NCBI RefSeq assembly: GCF_900580865.1
Contig: NZ_UTBZ01000017.1
Coordinates: 1-50,986 of the forward strand
Direction: 5' to 3'
Origin: Pseudomonas viridiflava
Lineage (GTDB): Bacteria; Pseudomonadota; Gammaproteobacteria; Pseudomonadales; Pseudomonadaceae
DNA: 50,986 nucleotides
Position numbers and translations under genes: made by a program. Below the pieces are notes generated by a model. That model saw nothing but the letters and a program-made list of their open reading frames with translations, ran no database searches and had not been told where the DNA came from. Every line of letters starts with the position of its first letter. The stretch's first letter is position 1. Positions 44,637-50,986 of the stretch are shown piece after piece.

Positions 44637-46450
44637 GGCAGTTGCGCCTCCAGTGGGCCGCCGAGGACTTTCAGGTACTCAAGCAACGCCCAGCGTTCTT
44701 CAGGCTGCAGCAGTCGGCCAATCACGCCGTTGCCGCGTTCGCCAGCGCGAAATTCATGGCCGCTGTTGTGGTTGCCGGTGATGCGCGTGTCGAACAGGAA
44801 GCCATTGGTAAACGCTTCGGTGCGATAGCCCAGATGTCGCGGATCGTATTCGAAGGTGCCTTTGAAGAAGGTTGTGGCGCGTTCATCCTGCGGCGACAGC
44901 AGCTGATAGATGCTCGGCACCGAACCGTTGTGCAAAAAAGGTGCGGTGGCCCAGACACCGCCCAGCGGACGGGCCTTGTAGGCGACTTTTTCGCGCACGC
45001 CGATCGGCAGGCCGAAACCGTCCAGCTGTGGTTTTTCCTGTGGCGTGACGTTGGCTTCGCGGTAGGCGCGGTCTTCGACAAAAGCGGTGACGTAAGCCAG
45101 CCCCTTGGCCACTGACAACTGGCTCAGATCCAGTGGCTCTTTGGGTTTTGGATGGAGTTTGACGTCCATTTTTTCCAGTTCTTTCAGATCCCATTGCAGG
45201 GCAGTCAGATCGAAACGGTGACTGGCGATATTGTTCGCGGCGGTCGGGTCGGTACCGATGACGTCAACCGGCAGCATGTGCAAATGCTGCACCCAGCGTT
45301 CACCTTCCTGACTCTGGCGCGGTATGTGACAACCGGCGCAATTCTCGGCAAACAACGAGCGCCCCTTGGCTGCCAGGGGCTTGTCGACGGTACCCAACAG
45401 ATCCTCTGGCCAAGCGGGCGGCTTGAGCTTTTGCAGGGTTTCTTCGATCTTGTGCAGATCACGCACGCGCACGCTCGAGGCATAGCGAGCGTCGCCTTGC
45501 AGCGGCTGGCCGTTGTCATCGAAAAAATTCAGGGTGGCGCCTACGCCCAACGCCTCGCCGATATTGCGCGCCATCGGCTGCTGCGCCGATCCGTTCCACT
45601 GCACCCAATCGAACGTCCACATGTCCCAGAGCTGCGGGTAATCCACCGGGGCATTGGCCACGCGGTAGTTGGCGGGGGAGATTGCATCGCCAAACGTCGC
45701 ATTGGCAATGCGTCCAAAGGCATCGGCGCGGCCGGGGCCTTCTTCGGTCGGGTAGAGGCCGCGATGGGTATCGTTCCAGGCGACCTTGAGGAACGTATTC
45801 AGTGAGGTTTTGAAGTCTTTGCGTAATTGCTCGTGGTGCGCGCCGTACTCGTCGCCCAGCACGGTTCTGGCAAAACGTTCGAATTTCCATGGGTTGTAGT
45901 AAGTCGAGGTCAGACTTGCCACCAAAGCCTGTCCGAAACTGCCGCCGCGCAAAGTAGGAACACTGGAAGGCAGCACATGTTGCGCAGTACCGCCGTCAAT
46001 CCGCAGGGCCTGGCCTTTGAAGCGCAATTCGCCGGTGTGGCAAGCGGCGCAAGTGATGTCCAGATACTGCTCGGAGCTGCCGGGATTCTGATGGCGGGCA
46101 AAACCGACAGGGAGGTTGCCGGGGTTGTTCGCTGTGGCTTTCTGCTGCGGATCGATCAGAAAACCGAAGCGCGCGAGGTAATCGGGCGAGGCAAAACGCT
46201 GCGCCGAGAAGGGCAGCTCCAACGCCTGGAACCACTCATAGCGCAGACCTTTGACCTGTGTACCTTGGGGCGTGAAATAGTAGGTTTGCCGCTCTTCTTC
46301 GCTCCACTGATCGAGGTAATGCACTTGCTCGGCGGGTGTGTAGAAGGGCAATTTCGGGTTGACGACGTAATACAGAACTACTGCGAAAGCGAGTCCCAGC
46401 AGCACGACGATCAGGGTCAGCACACGGAATAAAAGGCGCAAGATAAACAT
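44633..46450 (-). CDS. Membrane-anchored di-haem c-type cytochrome (peroxidase/RoxA-like)
   Basis: A 605-residue protein with an N-terminal membrane anchor (VLTLIVVLLGLAFAVVLYYV). Two haem c sites are visible, CAACH at 134-138 and CAGCH at about 372. Length and spacing fit the di-haem cytochrome c peroxidase/RoxA-like oxygenase superfamily. VWATAPFLHNGSVPSIYQLL near the C-terminus is a hallmark of such proteins. It is the first gene of a two-gene operon with the catalase-like protein. Substrate is unknown: it may be a peroxidase or an oxygenase. Confidence 0.85.
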   Translation of the reverse strand: MFILRLLFRVLTLIVVLLGLAFAVVLYYVVNPKLPFYTPAEQVHYLDQWSEEERQTYYFTPQGTQVKGLRYEWFQALELPFSAQRFASPDYLARFGFLIDPQQKATANNPGNLPVGFARHQNPGSSEQYLDITCAACHTGELRFKGQALRIDGGTAQHVLPSSVPTLRGGSFGQALVASLTSTYYNPWKFERFARTVLGDEYGAHHEQLRKDFKTSLNTFLKVAWNDTHRGLYPTEEGPGRADAFGRIANATFGDAISPANYRVANAPVDYPQLWDMWTFDWVQWNGSAQQPMARNIGEALGVGATLNFFDDNGQPLQGDARYASSVRVRDLHKIEETLQKLKPPAWPEDLLGTVDKPLAAKGRSLFAENCAGCHIPRQSQEGERWVQHLHMLPVDVIGTDPTAANNIASHRFDLTALQWDLKELEKMDVKLHPKPKEPLDLSQLSVAKGLAYVTAFVEDRAYREANVTPQEKPQLDGFGLPIGVREKVAYKARPLGGVWATAPFLHNGSVPSIYQLLSPQDERATTFFKGTFEYDPRHLGYRTEAFTNGFLFDTRITGNHNSGHEFRAGERGNGVIGRLLQPEERWALLEYLKVLGGPLEAQLP

Positions 46451-46711
46451 CCTTGTCGAATTGTTCCGCTGTTATGCCTGAGCCAGACCCGATGCGGCAA
46501 GTGGCCATTACGCCAGATGATGCAAGCAGAGACGCCGGTGATTGTCGGGACAAGATGACAGAAGCTTCATCGTCGCTTTGCCCCAATGCGTTTTAATCCC
46601 TGAACTTATCGGAAGATTCCTGCTCTCATGCCGGTAGCCATTGGTCGTGGCGGCCTGATAAGCTCGCGGCTTTACTCGATTGCCCTTTCGGCGCATGAAC
46701 AAGGAAATAGC

Positions 46712-47428
46712 ATGAAACAGCATCGGTTGGCGGCGGCGGTAGCCCTGGTTAGCCTGGTACTCGCGGGTTGTGATTCGCAGACCAGCGTAGAGCTGAAAAC
46801 CCCGGCGCAAAAAGCTTCCTACGGTATCGGCCTGAACATGGGCAAGAGCCTGGCTCAGGAAGGCATGGATGATCTGGACTCCAAAGCGGTAGCCCAGGGC
46901 ATTGAAGATGCCGTCGGCAAGAAAGAACAGAAGCTGAAAGATGAAGAGCTGGTCGAAGCCTTCGCCGCGCTGCAAAAGCGTGCTGAAGAGCGTATGGCCA
47001 AGATGAGCGAAGAGTCGGCAGCTGCCGGCAAGAAATTCCTCGAAGAAAACGGCAAGAAAGCCGGTGTGACTACCACCGCGTCGGGCCTGCAGTACGAAGT
47101 GGTCAAGAAAGCCGACGGCCCACAGCCTAAGCCGACTGACGTAGTGACTGTTCACTACACCGGCAAGCTGACCAATGGCACCGTGTTCGACAGCTCCGTA
47201 GAGCGCGGCAGCCCGATCGATCTGCCAGTAAGCGGCGTGATCCCGGGTTGGGTTGAAGGTCTGCAACTGATGCACGTTGGCGAGAAGTACAAACTGTACA
47301 TCCCTAGCGATCTGGCTTACGGCGCTCAGTCGCCAAGCCCGGCAATCCCGGCCAACTCGGTTCTGGTTTTCGACCTGGAACTGCTGGCCATCAAGGATCC
47401 AGCCAAAGAAGCTGCCGCTGCCAAGTAA
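46712..47428 (+). CDS. FKBP-type peptidyl-prolyl isomerase lipoprotein
   Basis: A 238-residue lipoprotein; the start at 46712 gives MKQHRLAAAVALVSLVLAGC, lipid on Cys20. The FkpA/MIP-type N-terminal dimerisation domain (SYGIGLNMGKSLAQEGMDDL and a long helix KKEQKLKDEELVEAFAALQK) precedes the FKBP domain (VVTVHYTGKLTNGTVFDSSV, GVIPGWVEGLQLMHVGEKYK, IPSDLAYG). It assists folding in the periplasm. It is divergent from the di-haem cytochrome gene. A stem at 47446-47475 follows the stop. Confidence 0.93.
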   Translation: MKQHRLAAAVALVSLVLAGCDSQTSVELKTPAQKASYGIGLNMGKSLAQEGMDDLDSKAVAQGIEDAVGKKEQKLKDEELVEAFAALQKRAEERMAKMSEESAAAGKKFLEENGKKAGVTTTASGLQYEVVKKADGPQPKPTDVVTVHYTGKLTNGTVFDSSVERGSPIDLPVSGVIPGWVEGLQLMHVGEKYKLYIPSDLAYGAQSPSPAIPANSVLVFDLELLAIKDPAKEAAAAK

Positions 47429-47445
47429 TTGGTAAAGGCTTCAAC

Positions 47446-47475
47446 AACAACGCCTCGCTTATGCGGGGCGTTGTT
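47446..47475 (+). terminator. Stem-loop after the FKBP gene
   Basis: AACAACGCCTCGC pairs with GCGGGGCGTTGTT around TTAT, with one mismatch. There is no long T run, so it is a weak or partial terminator. Confidence 0.55.
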
Positions 47476-47679
47476 GCATCTGGAGTCTGGCAAGGGTAAA
47501 CAGAGCGAACCGATGGCGGTCCCAAGAGTCATAGCCATTGAGGCTGCCAGCGCTAGCCGCCCTGAGCAGCCAAGTCAATGAAATATTGGGCTTTTTTATG
47601 TGAGTAAAAAACGCCCGATCTGAGCGCAGCCCTTATGAAACGGGGCTTTCAGCGCTGAAATGCAGCTCTGTTCACAAGG

Positions 47680-47702
47680 TTATCCACAATTTGTGTGGAT
47701 AA
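47680..47702. promoter_or_regulatory. Pair of perfect DnaA boxes in inverted orientation
   Basis: TTATCCACA (47680-47688) and TGTGGATAA (47694-47702) are exact DnaA 9-mers facing each other across ATTTG; the palindrome extends one base further at each end (G and C). The site is 20 bp before the YkvA-family start codon. Confidence 0.6.
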
Positions 47703-47722
47703 CATTTCAACGGGAGGAATAG

Positions 47723-48178
47723 ATGAAAGCTCCGTGGAATTTCGCTCGATTCCTGCCCTTGGCCGGCCGCCTGCTGGCACGCGGCCGCTTGCCGACCTTA
47801 TTGTTTGCGGTCGCCAGCAAAGGCGCTGCACAAGGCAATCGCCTCGGTAAACTCAAGGACGATTTACGTTTACTCCAGGCGCTGTGCCTGGCCTATTGGC
47901 GCGGCGAGTATCGGGCAATCAGTGGCAAAGCGTTGATTTCGGTCGTCGCGGGGTTGATGTATTTCCTCAGCCCGGTCGATGCGATTCCGGATTTCATTCC
48001 CGTGTTCGGCATGCTCGATGACATCGCCGTCCTCGCCTGGCTGATGAAAACCCTCGACGATGAACTCAATGCCTTCCGCTTGTGGCGCAACCGTCAGCAG
48101 CCGGAAAAACTGGCAGTCGTCGAGCGCCTGCCGGATACCCCCGAACAATTGCAGCTTCAGGGGCCGAAAAAGTCCTGA
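47723..48178 (+). CDS. YkvA-family (DUF1232) protein
   Basis: A 151-residue protein. The diagnostic DUF1232 block is VVAGLMYFLSPVDAIPDFIP followed by FGMLDDIAVLAWLMKTL (about residues 74-111), with a hydrophobic stretch that may be membrane-associated. The N-terminus is basic (RGRLPTLLFAVASKGAAQG). The function of the family is not established; members affect envelope or cell-size phenotypes in some bacteria, and no role can be named here. GGGAGGA lies before the ATG, just past the DnaA box pair. Confidence 0.85.
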   Translation: MKAPWNFARFLPLAGRLLARGRLPTLLFAVASKGAAQGNRLGKLKDDLRLLQALCLAYWRGEYRAISGKALISVVAGLMYFLSPVDAIPDFIPVFGMLDDIAVLAWLMKTLDDELNAFRLWRNRQQPEKLAVVERLPDTPEQLQLQGPKKS

Positions 48179-48290
48179 TTATCAAACCCCTCTTACAGAT
48201 AGATACCCCCCGCGACCTTGGCCGCTGTTAGGATTACACTTCTAGGGAAAAGTGCCGACTCGCTAAGTGTTGTTGTCCTACGGGGTAGTC

Positions 48291-48632
48291 ATGGATATTC
48301 AGATAATTGCACGCGATGGCGAACCCGAATACGCGGTTCTGCCGTGGGCTCAGTATCAGGCTCTACTAAAAGCAGCAGGCATCAACGAAGCACCGTCGCG
48401 TCCGGCAGCCACGCCGCTCGCGGCCACACCAGACCCGATTCTTCCAGGTCTGGATCAACTACGCAGTTTGCGCGAAGGGAAGGGCATCGCCATTGAGGCG
48501 CTGGCCCGCACGGTAGGCATCAGCCCGTCTTATCTGGCCATGATCGAAAGTGGCGAGCGTCAGCCCGACGCCGCGATTCGCCGCAGCCTGGCCTGGGAAT
48601 TGACGGTGCCAGGGTGGAGGGATGAATCGTGA
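48291..48632 (+). CDS. XRE-type helix-turn-helix regulator
   Basis: A 113-residue protein. The N-terminal DGEPEYAVLPWAQYQALLKA is a segment often seen ahead of the helix-turn-helix in XRE antitoxin-like regulators. The Cro/C1-type helix-turn-helix follows at residues about 61-105 (LREGKGIAIEALARTVGISP, SYLAMIESGERQPDAAIRRS). A Pro/Ala-rich linker separates the two. Start 48291 is chosen over 48267 as it gives this conserved start. The next gene starts inside its stop (GTGA). Confidence 0.88.
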   Translation: MDIQIIARDGEPEYAVLPWAQYQALLKAAGINEAPSRPAATPLAATPDPILPGLDQLRSLREGKGIAIEALARTVGISPSYLAMIESGERQPDAAIRRSLAWELTVPGWRDES

Positions 48633-49000
48633 GCGTACGCATCAGTCGTCAACATTGGGACGGATTGCTCGGGGAACTGGATCAGGCGCGTCGCCAGCGC
48701 CATCTGCTGACTTATCGGGCCTTGCTCGAGCGTTTGCAACTGCCGACACCGGCGATGCAGACCCTGACCGCGGCCCTCGAGCATCTGGCCGCGCTGGATG
48801 CCAAGGCCGAACAACCCTTGCGCAGTTCGCTGGTGATCAGCCAGGGCGCCAGTCGCCTGCCGCGCACCGGTTTCTTTGAATGCGTTGAACGTCTTGGGCG
48901 CTTTTCCGGGCCGTCCGATGGTGTTGCTGCAGCCTCTTGGCATGCTTCGGAAGTCGTCCGCGTTTTTGAATACGAGTACCCGGAATCGGCGGAGGCCTGA
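48629..49000 (+). CDS. Uncharacterised protein coupled to the XRE gene
   Basis: A 123-residue, mainly helical protein starting with GTG inside the XRE stop. It has no signal peptide, and RLPRTGFFECVERLGRFSGP lies near residues 78-97. I do not recognise a family. The tight 4-nt overlap suggests coexpression with the regulator and perhaps a regulator-partner pair, but nothing shows that it is a toxin. Confidence 0.7.
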   Translation: MSVRISRQHWDGLLGELDQARRQRHLLTYRALLERLQLPTPAMQTLTAALEHLAALDAKAEQPLRSSLVISQGASRLPRTGFFECVERLGRFSGPSDGVAAASWHASEVVRVFEYEYPESAEA

Positions 49001-49408
49001 GTGTTTTTACGACTCAAGGCGCGGGCCAGTTACTGGCTGGCTCGCAGGCTGTTTCACTGGGCGTGGTTTGTCCGCCAACCGCGCGGCTGGCGCTGGCTCG
49101 AGGGTCAGTTTGCGCGCATGGCCAACCTTGGCGATGTCGGTGCGCAAAGCTTCTATGGGCACATCCTGACCTTTCGTGGTGTCGGCCTGGGTGCACGCGA
49201 AGAAGGTGTGCGTCTGTTGCGGCTGGCAGCACTCGCGGGTGATGGCAAAGCGGCTTACCAGGTTGGTGTGATCAGCCTGACGGGGACACCGAGCAAACCG
49301 CCGGATCCCGTCGAAGCCGCCCGCTGGTGGGGCATGGCAGCCGAAGCCGGGCACCCGTTGGCTGAGCTCAAATTGAAAGAGCTGAGCACTCGCGACTCAA
49401 CACTGTAA
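49001..49408 (+). CDS. Sel1-repeat protein with basic N-terminus
   Basis: A 135-residue protein beginning with GTG directly after the preceding stop (TGAGTG). The N-terminus is basic and aromatic (ARASYWLARRLFHWAWFVRQ). Sel1-type repeats follow: ANLGDVGAQSFYGHILTFRG, LRLAALAGDGKAAYQVGVIS and WWGMAAEAGHPLAELKLKEL. Third gene of the xre operon. Role unknown; Sel1 repeats usually bind partners. Confidence 0.78.
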   Translation: MFLRLKARASYWLARRLFHWAWFVRQPRGWRWLEGQFARMANLGDVGAQSFYGHILTFRGVGLGAREEGVRLLRLAALAGDGKAAYQVGVISLTGTPSKPPDPVEAARWWGMAAEAGHPLAELKLKELSTRDSTL

Positions 49409-49430
49409 ATCCATTTATGTCTGTTCAAAT

Positions 49431-49472
49431 AAACGCGGCGTGAGGTTTTCCTCACGCCGCGTTTGCGTTTTT
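49431..49472 (+). terminator. Strong terminator after the xre-Sel1 operon
   Basis: AAACGCGGCGTGAGG (49431-49445) pairs perfectly over 15 bp with CCTCACGCCGCGTTT (49450-49464) around TTTT, followed by GCGTTTTT. Confidence 0.88.
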
Positions 49473-49600
49473 GCGCACATGTTTATCTCTTGCTCACTCG
49501 TTACAGACAAGTCCTACAGTCATCGCCTACTTGCCTGACTTCTTTCCTGATTGATCCCCCGCACAGTTCCCGCGCCTAATTTTTGCGCGAGGGAACGCTC

Positions 49601-49648
49601 ATGTTTGATCCGCTTATTCAGTCCACATCGCACACCCGCGTGCGCTGA
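49601..49648 (+). other. Short out-of-frame start ORF before the Rhs gene
   Basis: ATG 49601 has a good ribosome-binding site (GAGGGAA, about 7 nt upstream) and opens MFDPLIQSTSHTRVR before TGA, whose last base is the A of the ATG at 49648 (TGATG). The two frames differ by two bases. Deleting GT in CGCGTGCGCTG would fuse them into one protein with RALMEAV at the join, so this may be the true N-terminus broken by a 2-bp insertion or sequencing error. Confidence 0.6.
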
Positions 49649-50986
49649 TGGAAGCCGTCACCCGTATCGAGCAAGCACTCGACAGCTTTCCCGCCACCCT
49701 CAGCCTTTACCGCGAGCAGCTCAAGCATTGGGCCAGTCGAGGGGCGGACAAGGTCAGCCACGCTGCGGATTTGCCGTCGTTGATGGGCATGGAGCGGATC
49801 ATTCGCTTCGGCTCCGATAGCACTGTCGTCAGCAGCACTGACAACGAATTTTTCTCAGGTGTCGTCCAGTGCCCGAAGGGCGGGTTGATGCAGATCGAGA
49901 GCAAGTTCGAGTCGGTCTACGACATTCCGCTGGGCAACATCGTGGTCGATGTGATCGCCATGGACGGTGGCAAAACCACCCCCATCACCCTTGATGCGCA
50001 AGGCAACGGCTCATTCAAAGGAGTACCTGGCAAGTTCTACCGGGTGCTGGTGCACAGCGATGTCACTCTGGGTCAGGTCGAGGGCCTGTTCAAAGCCTAT
50101 GACGGCCTGAGCGCTGAGCTGGATGGCTGGCTGCGCAGTGAATGGAAGGGTTTCAAGCCGCAGTGGTCGCAGTCGGTGGCGACGGCGGCAGGCAACGGCA
50201 TGCTCGCCGGGAGCTGGGCGGCGATCGAGGGGGTGTGGGACAGCATTGGTTTGCTCTCGGACATTCTCAAGGATCCCGGCAAGTTTGTTGAGCGCTTGGG
50301 CAGTGGCGCGGCGGATCTGATCGAGCTGGCGAAAACTGCGCCCGAGGTCATGGAGAAGCTGCAACTGCTGGTCAGTGATGAAGCTGCACTGTGCTTATTG
50401 CTGCGCACTGCCAGCCTTTGGCTGGAGATGCTGCCGCCCAGTGAAGTCGCCGGCAAAACTGCTGAAGCAGCGTCGATGATGATGGTGCAGTTGCTCATCG
50501 ATGTGTTGATCAGCGTGGTTTTGACGTTCGTCAGTGGTGGTGCAGGCATCGCTTATCTGACGCTGCGTCTGGCGGATCGCGCCGTTCAATTGTTGTCGGC
50601 GGTGAAGCGTTTGGTGAAGGCGATGTTCGGCATCGTCGAAGGGTTCATCAAATACGTCGATCAATACAAAAGCGTTGCCGCCCGTGGCATCGCCGCCGGG
50701 GTGAAAAAGGGCCGGATGCAATTGCGCTGGAATGCGCAGCGCAACACCTTGTTGAAGAAAGACGAGCCTCACGACGATTCGCCGGATCAGGCGAAAAACC
50801 CCAACGGCGACAGCGCTGATTGTGTGCCGCGTACCTGCACCAACGGCTGCCCGGTGTCGATGGTCACTGGCGAAGAACTGCTGACTCTGAACGATGCGCT
50901 GCTTGATGGTGTGTTGCCGTTCGAGTTCACCCGGTTGTATCGCAGCAGCGCGGCGGAGATCGATGTCGGGCTGGGGTTTGGCTGGA
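49648..50986 (+). CDS. Rhs-family protein, N-terminal part (truncated by window end)
   Basis: At least 446 residues from ATG 49648, open at the right edge. The N-terminal region is helical and soluble (MEAVTRIEQALDSFPATLSL). A hydrophobic stretch (MMMVQLLIDVLISVVLTFVS) lies near residues 274-293. A CVPRTCTNGCPVSMVTGEEL block (about 391-410) and LPFEFTRLYRSSA then match the DUF6531-type start of Rhs repeat proteins. A C-terminal toxin domain is expected beyond the window. No PAAR motif is visible. The start may be altered (see 49601-49648). Confidence 0.78.
   Translation, partial: MEAVTRIEQALDSFPATLSLYREQLKHWASRGADKVSHAADLPSLMGMERIIRFGSDSTVVSSTDNEFFSGVVQCPKGGLMQIESKFESVYDIPLGNIVVDVIAMDGGKTTPITLDAQGNGSFKGVPGKFYRVLVHSDVTLGQVEGLFKAYDGLSAELDGWLRSEWKGFKPQWSQSVATAAGNGMLAGSWAAIEGVWDSIGLLSDILKDPGKFVERLGSGAADLIELAKTAPEVMEKLQLLVSDEAALCLLLRTASLWLEMLPPSEVAGKTAEAASMMMVQLLIDVLISVVLTFVSGGAGIAYLTLRLADRAVQLLSAVKRLVKAMFGIVEGFIKYVDQYKSVAARGIAAGVKKGRMQLRWNAQRNTLLKKDEPHDDSPDQAKNPNGDSADCVPRTCTNGCPVSMVTGEELLTLNDALLDGVLPFEFTRLYRSSAAEIDVGLGFGW

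Noticed and set aside
46508..47275. 255-codon frame antisense to the FKBP gene
   Set aside because: Shadow of the FKBP coding sequence.
49648..50986. Type VI secretion cluster
   Set aside because: No vgrG, hcp, PAAR or chaperone gene is visible in the window; only the Rhs start is present.

Overview
The window reads as a chromosome segment of a fluorescent-group Pseudomonas. The evidence is high-GC coding DNA, the pseudomonad REP signature GTGGGAGCGAGCCTGCTCGC in many inverted pairs, an aerobic-type cobalamin operon with bluB, a CrbS/MxtR-type hybrid kinase, and a Pseudomonas-style order of purM-purN and hda. No plasmid, phage or insertion-sequence genes are visible. Species-level assignment is not possible by eye.

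Layout. 1-357: a 131-bp tandem repeat and a terminator. 358-2788 (minus): purM-purN-DUF3108. 3162-7827 (plus): DUF2066 protein, PerM-type transporter, Hda, and two NlpC/P60 lipoproteins separated by a promoter plus terminator. 7961-9925 (minus): a PQQ-type sugar dehydrogenase lipoprotein and an unknown protein. 10098-19422 (plus): a cobalamin riboswitch followed by cobO, cobB, bluB, cobD, cobC, cobQ, cobU, cobT, an alpha-ribazole phosphatase and cobS. These encode corrinoid adenosylation, a,c-amidation, side-chain amidation, aminopropanol attachment and lower-ligand (DMB) synthesis and attachment. 19580-21384: a MarR regulator, an MFS transporter and a 40-residue membrane microprotein, with palindromic operators. 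21439-27407: periplasmic glutathione peroxidase, FadL-type porin, small unknown proteins, a gene-free stretch of about 960 bp, a Sel1-like protein and RmuC. 27495-31766 (minus): CrbS-like kinase and a TetR regulator. 31858-38613 (plus): MFS transporter, a visibly AT-rich beta-solenoid membrane protein (likely foreign), cupin, TDT/SLAC1-type transporter, and a lysophospholipid flippase-acyltransferase fusion. 38727-41195 (minus): SugE/Gdx under a guanidine-II riboswitch, a bile acid:sodium symporter family protein, and RdgC. 41355-41889: a duplicated tRNA-Val/tRNA-Asp pair. 42093-46450: an unknown two-repeat protein facing a membrane-anchored catalase-like protein and a di-haem cytochrome. 46712-49408: FKBP lipoprotein, YkvA-family protein, and a tight xre/unknown/Sel1 operon. 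49601 to the end: the 5' part of an Rhs polymorphic-toxin gene with an out-of-frame start region.

Most of the window is core metabolism and regulation. The accessory parts are 32925-34978 (compositional island), 42093-43472 and the Rhs gene at the right edge. The most unusual items are the AT-rich solenoid membrane protein, the two-repeat protein with degenerate YH-x-x-P motifs, the 17-bp inverted repeat carrying a ribosome-binding site, the promoter-terminator cassette at 7160-7244, and the Rhs reading-frame break. I saw no clearly new multi-gene system.
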